From: Bifidobacterium myosotis
Lineage (GTDB): Bacteria; Actinomycetota; Actinomycetes; Actinomycetales; Bifidobacteriaceae
Assembly: GCF_002259745.1 (NCBI RefSeq)
Contig: NZ_MWWW01000008.1
Span: 124,001 to 188,000 of the forward strand
Reading direction: 5' to 3'
DNA length: 64,000 bases
The position numbers and the translations under genes are program-made. The notes under the pieces are model-generated. The model saw only the letters and a list, made by a program, of their open reading frames with translations, was not told the DNA's origin and ran no database searches. Each line of letters starts with the position of its first letter. Positions within the stretch are counted from its first letter, which is position 1. Below are positions 45,663 to 54,438 of the stretch, one piece after another.

Positions 45663-48530
45663 ATGTCGGTCGAATCCATCCAGGCAGGCAACCAACTGCC
45701 CAACATCCGCCCCGAGATTCACAATTACGAATCTCGGCCGTCCAAGCCCAAGCAGACCGAACTGTGGACGCTGCTGATCATCGTGGCGGTATGCTTCATC
45801 GGCTTCCTCGTACTGCCGATGATCCTCGTGATCATCCGTTCGTTCACCACCCCGGGCGGCGCCGCCACCCTCGAGAACTACACGACGATCCTGTCGCGCC
45901 CCGAGTTCGCACGCTCGATCACCAACTCGCTGACCGTGGCCTCGGTCTCCGCGCTGGTGGCCGTGGTCCTCGCGTTCCTGCTGAGCTACACCATCAACTG
46001 CACGAACGTGCCGGCCGGCTTCAAGAAGGCCGTGGCCCTGCTCGCGCAGCTGCCGATGCTGCTGCCGACCATCACCTACGGCTTCGCCATCATCTACTCG
46101 TTCGGCAAGAACGGTCTGATCACGCAGCTCATCGGCCACCCGCTGTTCGACATCTACGGCTTCAACGGCCTGCTCATCGGCTACGTGATCTACACGCTGC
46201 CCACCTGCTTCCTGCTGATCAACAACAGCTTCCAGTTCGTGGACAAGAAGTTCATCATCGTCTCCCACATCATGGGCGACAAGCCGCTCACCACGTTCCT
46301 CAACACCGTGCTGCGCCCGCTCATCGGCACGATGGCCGTGGCCTTCATCCAGTCGTTCTTCCTAGCGTTCACCGACTACGGCATCCCGACCTCGGTGGGC
46401 GGCGAATACGACGTGCTGGCCATGACCCTGTTCAACCAGATGCTCGGTTCCATCCCGAACTTCAACCGTGGTGCCGTGATCGCCGTGTTCATGCTCATCC
46501 CCTCGATCATCTCGATCATCCTGATGACCGTGCTCGAGCGCTTCGCTATCCGCTACAAGCAGATCAGCCAGGTTGACCTGCCCAAGGGCAAGAAGCGCGA
46601 CTGGATCTGCGGCATCCTCTCCACGGTGACGCTGGTGTGCGTGCTCTCCGTGTTCCTGGTGATCCTGCTCATCCCGTTCGTTCAGGAATGGCCCGACCAC
46701 CTCGGCTTCACCTTCAGCCACATCGCCAACCTGTTCACCGACTCCCAGCTGACGCAGGTGTTCACCAACTCGCTGTACGTGGCCGTGATGACCGCCATCT
46801 TCGGATGCCTGTTCGTCTACGCCGCCGGTCTGGTGACCTCCCGCTCCAAGCTGCCCGCATGGGCCCGCCGTTCGGTGGACGCGATCTCCGCGATCATCAA
46901 CACCGTGCCTGGCATGGTGCTCGGTATCGCCTTCCTGTTCATGTTCTCCGGCTCGCCGCTGCAGAACACGTTCTGGATTCTGATCATCGCGAACATCATC
47001 CACTACTTCGCCACCCCGTACCAGATGATCAAGGACTCCCTGACCAAGATGAACGCGGGTTGGGAGACCACCGCCAAGCTCATGGGCGACAACTGGATCA
47101 AAACTCTGGTGCGCGTGGTCACGCCGAACGCGTGGCCCACACTGCTGCAGATCTTCGGCTACTACTTCGTCAACGCCATGGTGACGATCTCCGCCGTGGT
47201 CTTCCTGACCGGTGCCCGCACCCAGGTGATCACCACCAAGATCTCCGCCCTGCAACATATCGCCAAGTTCGACGACGTGTTCGTGCTCTCACTGCTCATC
47301 CTCGTGGTGAACCTCGTGGTCAAGGGCCTGATCGCCCTCGCCACCCGCGACCGCTCCAAGGAGCGCGCCAAGGAGGCCAAGAAGGCCCGCGCTGCCGTGA
47401 AGACCCCGCAGGTGGCCGCCGCGGCCGCCGCCGTACGTCCGAGCAGCCAGCTGACCGCAGCCGCGGCCGCCTTCCAGCTGCCGAACGACAACGGACGCCA
47501 CACCCGCAACATGATCACAAGCGCGGTCTCGGCCGTGGTCGTGGTGCTGCTCGTGGCCTTCGGCGCCTTCTCGACCGGCGCCGCCGCGAACGGCGGCAAG
47601 GTGGTCATCTACACCAACGCCGACGAGGAGGCCGTCACCGCCTTCGAGAACGCGCTGGATAACAACGGTTACAAGGACCAGTACATCATCCAGGAGTTCG
47701 GCACCTCCGAGCTCGGTGGCAAGATGCTGGCCGAAGGCAAGGCGCTTGAGGCCGACATGCTCACCATGAGCTCCTACTACGTGGACTCCGCGCAGGAGCG
47801 CAACCACATGTTCGCCGACCTGACCGATGTGCACTCCAAGCTGCTCGGCACCACGGAGAACTCGAAGGCCCCGGCCTACCGCTCCCCGACCACCGCCCAG
47901 GAGGGCGCCATCATCATCAACACCGAGGCCCTGAAGGCCGCGGGCGTCGAGGCGCCGAAGAGTTACGCCGATCTGGCCAAGCCCGAGTACAAGGGCCTGA
48001 TCTCCGTGCCAGACATGGAGGGCTCCTCCACCGGCTGGCTGATGGTCCAGGCCATCGTCGATGCCTATGGCACCGGCGACAAGGGCAAGCAGATTCTGAC
48101 GGACATCTACCGCAACGCCGGCCCCCACCTTGAGCAGTCCGGCTCCGGCCCGCTCAAGGCCGTGCGCGCCAAGGAGGTGGCGATCGGCTTCGGCCTGCGT
48201 CACCAGGCGGTCGCGGACAAGAAGAAGGGTCTGCCAATCGATTACGTCGATCCGACCGAGGGCAACTACTCGCTGACCGAGTCGGTGGCCGTGCTCGATA
48301 AGGGCGCGAACACCAACCCGAAGGCGCAGAAGATGGCCGGCGTCATCATCGACAAGGGCCGCCAGGAGCTGCTGCAGACCTACCCGACCCCGCTGTACGA
48401 GGGCGAAGAGGCACCGTCGAACGCCTCCAAGCGTTCGAAGTCCTTCCCCAAGCCCCTGACCGTGGACCTGCTCCAGCAGCATCAGGACTTCTCGTCCGAG
48501 TGCAAGCGCATCGCACAAAACGAGGAATAA
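45663..48530 (+). CDS. Fused ABC permease-permease-substrate-binding protein, probably for 2-aminoethylphosphonate
   Basis: 955 residues in one frame. Residues about 35-300 form one permease domain (first membrane segment LLIIVAVCFIGFLVLPMILV; EAA-type loop HIMGDKPLTTFLNTVLRP). Residues about 305-570 form a second (EAA loop LMGDNWIKTLVRVVTPNAWP). An Ala-rich linker (about 575-612) follows, then a membrane segment (SAVSAVVVVLLVAFGAF, about 617-640), then a type 1/Fe-phosphonate-like binding domain from about 645 (KVVIYTNADEEAVTAFENAL, LTMSSYYVDSAQ, GLISVPDMEGSSTGWLMVQA). The binding protein is therefore tethered to the outer face of its own transporter. No separate binding-protein gene exists in the operon. 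Tethering is inferred from the order of membrane segments. Confidence 0.88.
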   Translation: MSVESIQAGNQLPNIRPEIHNYESRPSKPKQTELWTLLIIVAVCFIGFLVLPMILVIIRSFTTPGGAATLENYTTILSRPEFARSITNSLTVASVSALVAVVLAFLLSYTINCTNVPAGFKKAVALLAQLPMLLPTITYGFAIIYSFGKNGLITQLIGHPLFDIYGFNGLLIGYVIYTLPTCFLLINNSFQFVDKKFIIVSHIMGDKPLTTFLNTVLRPLIGTMAVAFIQSFFLAFTDYGIPTSVGGEYDVLAMTLFNQMLGSIPNFNRGAVIAVFMLIPSIISIILMTVLERFAIRYKQISQVDLPKGKKRDWICGILSTVTLVCVLSVFLVILLIPFVQEWPDHLGFTFSHIANLFTDSQLTQVFTNSLYVAVMTAIFGCLFVYAAGLVTSRSKLPAWARRSVDAISAIINTVPGMVLGIAFLFMFSGSPLQNTFWILIIANIIHYFATPYQMIKDSLTKMNAGWETTAKLMGDNWIKTLVRVVTPNAWPTLLQIFGYYFVNAMVTISAVVFLTGARTQVITTKISALQHIAKFDDVFVLSLLILVVNLVVKGLIALATRDRSKERAKEAKKARAAVKTPQVAAAAAAVRPSSQLTAAAAAFQLPNDNGRHTRNMITSAVSAVVVVLLVAFGAFSTGAAANGGKVVIYTNADEEAVTAFENALDNNGYKDQYIIQEFGTSELGGKMLAEGKALEADMLTMSSYYVDSAQERNHMFADLTDVHSKLLGTTENSKAPAYRSPTTAQEGAIIINTEALKAAGVEAPKSYADLAKPEYKGLISVPDMEGSSTGWLMVQAIVDAYGTGDKGKQILTDIYRNAGPHLEQSGSGPLKAVRAKEVAIGFGLRHQAVADKKKGLPIDYVDPTEGNYSLTESVAVLDKGANTNPKAQKMAGVIIDKGRQELLQTYPTPLYEGEEAPSNASKRSKSFPKPLTVDLLQQHQDFSSECKRIAQNEE

Positions 48531-48637
48531 GCGAACAGTCCAGTGGACTGTCCATAGCCGAGCCCCAAGTGAGGCGATAGCCGAACGAGGGCAGAAACAC
48601 AGGCTCGCCGCGAGGCGAGACCCACAAACCGGAGAGC

Positions 48638-48669
48638 GTGATGAACAGTCCACCATGACTGTTCATCAC
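48638..48669. terminator. Perfect 13-bp hairpin after the transporter gene
   Basis: GTGATGAACAGTC (48638-48650) pairs with GACTGTTCATCAC (48657-48669). A short related palindrome ACAGTCCAGTGGACTGT lies at about 48537. There is no T-run. Confidence 0.5.
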
Positions 48670-48724
48670 CAGTCCCGGACTTGACGCCCTCCCACATCCC
48701 ATATAACCCACCCCCTAATCCACA

Positions 48725-48760
48725 GGCGTGTTGCCTGTAGTTAATTACAGGCAACACGCC
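48725..48760. terminator. Perfect 15-bp hairpin upstream of phnW
   Basis: GGCGTGTTGCCTGTA (48725-48739) pairs with TACAGGCAACACGCC (48746-48760), followed by GTTCTTATC. It may end the transporter transcript or attenuate read-through into phnW. The 48531-48882 gap holds no gene. Confidence 0.6.
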
Positions 48761-48882
48761 GTTCTTATCACACAGACTACGTAGAAGATTACAGAAATTA
48801 CATCCGCGACTAGAGTCGGCAACCGAATACGGCATACGACGCGAATCGCGGAACTGAACAGATGAACAGAAAGGAACCCATC

Positions 48883-50091
48883 ATGGCGAACGAATACAAG
48901 CTGCTGACCCCCGGCCCGCTGACCACCACCCGCACCGTCAAGGAGGAGATGCTCTTCGACCACTGCACCTGGGACGAGGACTACCAGCAGATCACGCAGA
49001 AGATCCGTCGCCAGCTGCTTGAGCTGGCCCACTGCAACGCCGACGACTACACCGTCGTGCTCATGCAGGGTTCCGGCACCTTCGGCGTCGAGAGCGTGCT
49101 GACCTCCGTGATCGGCAAGGACGAGAAGGTGCTGCTGTGCACCAACGGCGCGTACGGCGACCGCCAGGTCAAGATCTGCGAGCACGCGGGCATCGCCTAT
49201 ACGCAATACGCCGAGCCGTACGACCGCATCCCGAGCGCCGAGCGCGTGGCCGAGTACCTGGACGCCGACCCGTCCATCACCCACGTCTCGATGATCCACT
49301 CCGAGACCACCTCCGGCCTGCTCAACGACATCCAGGCGGTTGCGGCCGTGGCCAAGAAGCACGGCTGCACCTTCATGGTGGACGCCATGAGCTCCTTCGG
49401 CGGCGTGGACATCCCGGTCGCGGACTGGGGCATCGACTTCCTCGTCTCCTCCGCCAACAAGTGCATCCAGGGCGTGCCCGGCTTCAGCTTCATCATCTGC
49501 AACAAGGCCAAGCTCGAGGCTTCCAAGGGCAAGGCCCGCTCGCTCTCCCTCGACCTGTGGGACCAGTGGAACACCCTCGAGAAGGCCAACGGCAAGTGGC
49601 GCTACACCTCCCCCACCCATGTGGTGCTCGCCTTCTCCAAGGCGCTTGACGAGATGTTCGCCGAAGGCGGCATCCCGGCCCGTTCCGCCCGTTACGCCCT
49701 GAACAACCACCTGCTCATCGCCCGCATGAAGGCGCTCGGCTTCCGCGTGTTCCTCGCGGACCACCAGGGCCCGATCATCACCACGTTCCTCTACCCGGAA
49801 GGCACCCAGTTCGACTTCCACGACATGTACGAGTTCATCAAGGAACGCGGCTACGCCATCTACCCGGGCAAGCTCACCGACGAGGAAACCTTCCGTCTCG
49901 GCAACATCGGCGAGATCTACACCGACGACATCGAGAAGGTCACCGAGCTGCTGGCCCTGTACATGGGCGAGCGCGGCCTGCTTGCCCCTGCAACCGGCCT
50001 TGATTCCGTGCCGGCCGCCATCGCCGCCATGGACGCCGCCGGCGCGCCGATTCTTGCAGCCGCCCCCGCCGGCGTCAAGCTCGTCGCCTGA
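48883..50091 (+). CDS. phnW: 2-aminoethylphosphonate-pyruvate transaminase
   Basis: 402 residues. LLTPGPLTTTRTVKEEMLFD, VVLMQGSGTFGVESVL, VSMIHSETTSGLLNDI, MVDAMSSFGGVDIPVADWGI and the PLP lysine in SSANKCIQGVPGF mark PhnW. It converts 2-aminoethylphosphonate and pyruvate to phosphonoacetaldehyde and alanine. The start at 48883 follows AAAGGAACCCATC. The C-terminus has about 30 extra Ala-rich residues (LAPATGLDSVPAAIAAMDAA). Confidence 0.95.
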   Translation: MANEYKLLTPGPLTTTRTVKEEMLFDHCTWDEDYQQITQKIRRQLLELAHCNADDYTVVLMQGSGTFGVESVLTSVIGKDEKVLLCTNGAYGDRQVKICEHAGIAYTQYAEPYDRIPSAERVAEYLDADPSITHVSMIHSETTSGLLNDIQAVAAVAKKHGCTFMVDAMSSFGGVDIPVADWGIDFLVSSANKCIQGVPGFSFIICNKAKLEASKGKARSLSLDLWDQWNTLEKANGKWRYTSPTHVVLAFSKALDEMFAEGGIPARSARYALNNHLLIARMKALGFRVFLADHQGPIITTFLYPEGTQFDFHDMYEFIKERGYAIYPGKLTDEETFRLGNIGEIYTDDIEKVTELLALYMGERGLLAPATGLDSVPAAIAAMDAAGAPILAAAPAGVKLVA

Positions 50092-50284
50092 GCTCCGCCG
50101 TTTTGGTGGTGGGGCGCGTGCTTCCCGACACACTCGACACACTCAAAGCCGTTTGGCCTCGCTCCGGCGCGTGCTCACAAGGCTTAGCACACGCCTGCGC
50201 TGCTTACAGTCGGGAAACACTCACCACACCACCAAAAACCTCCCTTAGCACATATTTACAGCAATACGGATGATGGGGCGTTCA

Positions 50285-50357
50285 GCATGTGTTGCTCGAC
50301 CGTAGGCTCGACCGTAGGCTTGGCCGAACGGCCTTGAGCATGTCGAGCAACACATGC
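50285..50357. repeat. 16-bp perfect inverted repeat between phnW and phnX
   Basis: GCATGTGTTGCTCGAC (50285-50300) and GTCGAGCAACACATGC (50342-50357) enclose a duplicated CTCGACCGTAGG/CGTAGGCT segment and a GGCCGAACGGCC palindrome. It ends 37 bp before the phnX start codon. The 303-bp gap has no gene. Confidence 0.7.
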
Positions 50358-50394
50358 CGAAACTCCCCCGATACAACCCAATGAAGGAACCATC

Positions 50395-51177
50395 ATGACC
50401 AACCGTTTTGAAGCCGTCATCTTCGACTGGGCCGGCACCACCGTGGACTACGGATGCTTTGCCCCGGTGCGCGCCTTCCAGGAGGCGTTCAAGGAGTTCG
50501 GCATTGAACCCACCATGGATGAGACCCGCAAGCCGATGGGCATGCTCAAGCATGACCATATCAACACCATGCTGCACATGAACCGCATCGCCCGCGCATG
50601 GGAGGACGCCCACGGCGCAGCCCCCACCGACGCGGACGTGGACGCCGTCTACAGCCACTTCGAGCCCAAACTGCTCTCGATCCTGGACGGTTTCGCCGAC
50701 CCGAAGCCGTGCGTGATTGACGCCGTGGCCGCCCTGCGCGCGATGGATCTCAAGATCGGCTCCACCACCGGCTACACCGATAAGATGATGGAGATCGTGG
50801 TGCCGAAGGCCGCCGAAAACGGCTACGCGCCGGACTTCTGGATCAGCCCGGACGGCACGAACGGCTTTGGCCGCCCCTACCCGTACATGGTGTTCAGGAA
50901 CCTTGAGAAGCTCGGCGTCACCGACGTGCGCAAGGCCGTCAAGGTGGGTGACACCCTCTCCGACATCCGCGAGGGCAAGAACGCCGGCGTGTTCACGGTG
51001 GGCGTCACCGAAGGCAGCTCCCAGATGGCGCTGTCCGAGGCCGAGTTCAACGCCCTGTCCGAGGGAGACAAGGCCGCCGCCCGTTCGGCCGCCCGTGACG
51101 CGTTCGTCAACGCCGGAGCCGACGCCGTCATCGACACGATGGCGGAGCTGCCGACGCTCCTCGCCCAAATCGCCTGA
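50395..51177 (+). CDS. phnX: Phosphonoacetaldehyde hydrolase (phosphonatase)
   Basis: 260 residues of the HAD superfamily. The nucleophile Asp in VIFDWAGTTVDYG, the Schiff-base lysine in PMGMLKHDHINTM (about residue 53), KIGSTTGYTDKMM, GRPYPYMVFRNLEKLG and VKVGDTLSDIREGKNAG are all present. It splits phosphonoacetaldehyde to acetaldehyde and phosphate, completing the pathway begun by PhnW. AAGGAACCATC precedes the ATG. Confidence 0.95.
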   Translation: MTNRFEAVIFDWAGTTVDYGCFAPVRAFQEAFKEFGIEPTMDETRKPMGMLKHDHINTMLHMNRIARAWEDAHGAAPTDADVDAVYSHFEPKLLSILDGFADPKPCVIDAVAALRAMDLKIGSTTGYTDKMMEIVVPKAAENGYAPDFWISPDGTNGFGRPYPYMVFRNLEKLGVTDVRKAVKVGDTLSDIREGKNAGVFTVGVTEGSSQMALSEAEFNALSEGDKAAARSAARDAFVNAGADAVIDTMAELPTLLAQIA

Positions 51178-51329
51178 TTCCGTTGGATTCGCCGGTTTCG
51201 GTCGATTCCGTCGCACTTACCGGACTCGGCGAATCCGACGGGAATCGGTTTCCGGTGGCCTGTGCCGTAACTCTGTTGATGAATCTGTTGATGAATTGTC
51301 GGCCACTATCCAGCAATCGAAATGCTCCA

Positions 51330-51500
51330 GCGTTACATTGTCGCGAAAAATCAACGGGTTTCGCGACAAAGGCTCACTGAGCGCCGCTGAGTGTTACATT
51401 GTCGCGAAACACCCCCATATCTCGCGACAATGTAACGCTGAGGAACTGTCAGTGAGCCATTGTCGCGAAACACCGGCTATCTTCGCGACAATGTAACGCC
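51330..51500. repeat. 61-bp-period palindromic array between convergent genes
   Basis: TGTCGCGA starts at 51339, 51400 and 51461; its complement TCGCGACA starts at 51361, 51422 and 51483; each step is exactly 61 bp. The middle unit is a perfect hairpin, GTTACATTGTCGCGA (51393) with TCGCGACAATGTAAC (to 51436). The right arm of unit 1 (GGCTCACTGA) pairs instead with the left arm of unit 3 (TCAGTGAGCC), and the outermost arms pair with each other, so the three units nest. Convergent phnX and the MocR gene flank it; no gene lies in 51178-51630. Confidence 0.82.
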
Positions 51501-51630
51501 AACGGCGTCACTTTCCACCGGCTTCCCAGCCGCACCTTCACCCGGCAGCCTCGCAACCACGGTTGCGGCAGCCTTCCGAAGGCGCAGATGTTCAAGACAG
51601 CCGCACCAATCAACGCGATGGTGCCCACCG

Positions 51631-53301
51631 TCACCGCACCGCTTCGCCGATGATGTCGCAGATGATACGGACACCGCGGTCGATATCGGAGGCGGATGGA
51701 CGCACGAAGTTGAGGCGGAGGTGGGAATCGTCCATCTCATCGACGTCGAAAACGCTTCCCGGCATGAAGGTGACGCCACGCGCGCGGCACGCGGCGAGCA
51801 CGTCCAGCGAGCGCACGCCCTCCGGCATCGATACCCAGATGTAGTAGCCGCCTTCCGGCGTGGTCCAGCGCATCCCCGCAGGCGCATACTCTTTCAGCGC
51901 TGCAATGGCCGTGTCACGACGATGCCGATACGAAACGGTCAGTGTGCGGATGTGTTCGGCGATGCGCCCCTCTTTGAGCAGCTCCAGACAGATGCGCTGC
52001 GAGGAGGTGCTCGTGTGCTGATCCACCATCCGCCGCAATGCCGCAAGTCGGCCGATCACATGCGGGTCGGCCACGATCCAGCCCGTACGCAGGCCGGAGG
52101 TCACGGTCTTCGAGAATGTGGACAGATACATCACGTATCCTTCGTTCTCCATGCCGGCCAGCGGCACTGGCCTGTGTCGCGACAGCTTCTGTTCCTGCGC
52201 GGACTCGTGCACGCTCGCCTGCACGCGGCCCGGCGCGGATGCGAATCCCGGCATGTCGCCCGACTCGGGTTTCCGCGCCGGTCCGTACCACAGTTCGCCG
52301 TAGGCATCATCCTCGACGATGAGGCACTGGTATCGCCGGGCCACGTCGATAAGCCGGCGACGACGGTCGAGCGGCATGGTGGTGCCGGTGGGGTTCTGGA
52401 AGGTGGGCACGGTGTAGATGAGTTTCGGCCGGAACCGCGCGCAATACCCCTCAAGCAGGTCGGCGCGCATGCCATGTTCGTCCATGGGCACGCCGACGAT
52501 ACGCGCGTCCGCCGAACGGAACGTCTGCAGGGCCGGGAAGAACGTGGACTGTTCGACCAGCACGCAGTCCCCAGGATTGACGAACGCGCGCACGATGAGA
52601 TCGATGCCCTGTTCGGAGCCGGAAAGCACCATCACATTGCGCACATCGCAGCGCACGCCACGGGTTTGCATATGATGGGCGAGCAGTTCGCGCAGTTCAT
52701 CGAATCCTTCGATGGGTGACTCGGGCTGGCCATCGAATTCGTGTGAGGAGAACGCTTCAAGGCTGACCGCGCGCAGCAGGTCATCGGGAATGTCGGCGGG
52801 ATTGGGAGAGCCGGTGGCGAAGTCGATCGTCGTGTCGCCGCGCTGGGCGCGTTCGGCGGAGGCGATGTCGTGATAGGTGAACCGATTGGAATAGTCGCTG
52901 AACAGCACGGACCACGGTGGTCGGACGATGGTCGGCTCGGGTGCGTCCGATGGGCAATGCTGCTGGCGCAGCGTATGGAGTTCAGTATGCCGGACCTCCG
53001 ACGGCGACGTCGGCGTATCGCTTCGCGCCGGCGCCACAGCCGGTTTTACGGGTAATACTGGTAATACTGGTAATACGAAGGTGCCTTTGCCGACCTTGGA
53101 GGCGATGAGCCCTTCATCCTTCAACTGCTGATAGGCCTGGAGCACCGTGGTCCGATTGACCTCGAGCTGACCGGCCAGTTCGCGCTCGGGTGGCAGCCGG
53201 TAGCCTTCGGCGAGCGCTCCGGAGACGATTCGTTCACGCAACTCGGCGGCCAGCTGCCGATACAACGGCACGCTGCTGTGCCGATTCAACCGTAGCTGCA
53301 T
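51631..53301 (-). CDS. MocR-type regulator (GntR HTH plus aminotransferase domain), probably PdxR-like
   Basis: 556 residues. Winged helix at the N-terminus (SVPLYRQLAAELRERIVSGA, YRLPPERELAGQLEVNRTTV), a linker with VLPVLPVLPV from a 9-bp repeat (GGTAATACT three times, 53051-53077), then a fold-type I aminotransferase domain with the PLP lysine in YLSTFSKTVTSGLRTGW. MocR regulators sense pyridoxal phosphate and commonly control pdxST, which lies immediately upstream on the same strand. The start at 53301 has AAGG at 8 nt; a longer frame upstream lacks support. Confidence 0.88.
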   Translation of the reverse strand: MQLRLNRHSSVPLYRQLAAELRERIVSGALAEGYRLPPERELAGQLEVNRTTVLQAYQQLKDEGLIASKVGKGTFVLPVLPVLPVKPAVAPARSDTPTSPSEVRHTELHTLRQQHCPSDAPEPTIVRPPWSVLFSDYSNRFTYHDIASAERAQRGDTTIDFATGSPNPADIPDDLLRAVSLEAFSSHEFDGQPESPIEGFDELRELLAHHMQTRGVRCDVRNVMVLSGSEQGIDLIVRAFVNPGDCVLVEQSTFFPALQTFRSADARIVGVPMDEHGMRADLLEGYCARFRPKLIYTVPTFQNPTGTTMPLDRRRRLIDVARRYQCLIVEDDAYGELWYGPARKPESGDMPGFASAPGRVQASVHESAQEQKLSRHRPVPLAGMENEGYVMYLSTFSKTVTSGLRTGWIVADPHVIGRLAALRRMVDQHTSTSSQRICLELLKEGRIAEHIRTLTVSYRHRRDTAIAALKEYAPAGMRWTTPEGGYYIWVSMPEGVRSLDVLAACRARGVTFMPGSVFDVDEMDDSHLRLNFVRPSASDIDRGVRIICDIIGEAVR

Positions 53302-53509
53302 GTTCACCGCCTTTCCTCGCGTCGAATGCCGCATATTGCAGGGCGCATCCACAGCTCGGATGTTTTCCGTATCACGCTTCCCATACGCCTGCACATTGCA
53401 GGACGTATCGGTTTCCACGTACAGCATATCGGCACCCCGCATATGCGCGCCGCGACCCCAATGCAACGCACCGTGCTGTCTGTCACGCCCATCACCCCAC
53501 GGCGTAGGA

Positions 53510-53651
53510 ACTTTCCCACCATGTAGGGATTTCCCCATGGTGTAGGGAGCCGTTTTTCAGGAATGGCGGTTTTCCGCCGTTTTTCATCCCTACACCGTGG
53601 GAGTTTCCCTACATGGTGGGAAAGTCCCTACATCATGGGGCAATCCCTACA
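53510..53651. repeat. Nested palindrome with 19-bp-period arms
   Basis: ACTTTCCCACCATGTAGGGA (53510-53529) pairs perfectly over 20 bp with its complement at 53606-53625. TGTAGGGA cores start at 53522 and 53541; complementary TCCCTACA cores start at 53587, 53606, 53625 and 53644, all 19 bp apart. The centre GGCGGTTTTCCGCC is itself a hairpin. It lies in the 480-bp gap between pdxT and the MocR gene, which has no other feature. Confidence 0.82.
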
Positions 53652-53781
53652 CACGTGGGGCCTTCACGGGGACTCATGACTTATGGGCAGCCACAGGTTC
53701 GCAAGACGCGATGGACCGCACGGAGGGCCGTAGGCGTCCATTCACAGCGACAAGGCACCCGTTATAGCGATAGGACATCCG

Positions 53782-54420
53782 CTAGAGCGACAGGAACAGC
53801 TCGTGCAGACGCGTGTCGTCCGTAAGTTCGGGGTGGAACGCGGTGGCGAGGATGTTGCCCTGCCGCAGGGCGACCGCATGGCTGTCCACCTCGGTCTTCG
53901 CCACAGCAGCATCCCCCACCGACACCACATACGGTCCGCGGATGAACACCAGCGGGAAGTCCGCGATGTAGTCCGCATCGCCGGGCTTGCCGAAGTCGGC
54001 GGTGGCGGCGAAGCTGCCCAGCTGACGACCGTAGGCGTTGCGGCGCACCACGGCGTCGAGTGCACCGAAGTATACGTTCGCATCGTTGTCGAGCTTCTTG
54101 GCGAGCAGAATCATGCCGGCGCAGGTGCCGAACACCGGCTTGCCGGCCTTGATGTGCGCGTCGATCTTCTCGAACAGGCCCGTGGAGCGCAACAGCTTGC
54201 CCTGCGTGGTGGATTCGCCACCAGGCAGAATCACGCGATCGATGGATTCGTCGAAGTCCTCAGCGGCGCGCAGCAGCTTCCACTGGGCCCCAAGCTTGTC
54301 CAGCACGGCCGCATGCTCGGCGAAGGCGCCCTGCACGGCGAGGATGCCGGTCACGCCATGCTTGGCGGATTCGACACCGTCCGATTCCTCTTTGGAAATG
54401 TATTCAACAGCTACAACCAT
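53782..54420 (-). CDS. pdxT: Pyridoxal phosphate synthase glutaminase subunit
   Basis: 212 residues. GILAVQGAFAEHAAVLDKLG, LPGGESTTQGKLLRSTGLF, the nucleophile in VFGTCAGMILLAKKL and the His/Glu in AFHPELTDD define PdxT. It supplies ammonia from glutamine to PdxS. AAGAGG precedes the ATG. The first 20 residues form an extra N-terminal tail. Confidence 0.96.
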   Translation of the reverse strand: MVVAVEYISKEESDGVESAKHGVTGILAVQGAFAEHAAVLDKLGAQWKLLRAAEDFDESIDRVILPGGESTTQGKLLRSTGLFEKIDAHIKAGKPVFGTCAGMILLAKKLDNDANVYFGALDAVVRRNAYGRQLGSFAATADFGKPGDADYIADFPLVFIRGPYVVSVGDAAVAKTEVDSHAVALRQGNILATAFHPELTDDTRLHELFLSL

Positions 54421-54438
54421 GGTTACCTCTTTTGCGAG

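Noticed and set aside
51330..51500. Possible CRISPR array (repeats near 60-bp period)
   Set aside because: Repeat copies alternate in orientation and the intervening stretches are not unique, equal-length spacers; no cas genes are present.
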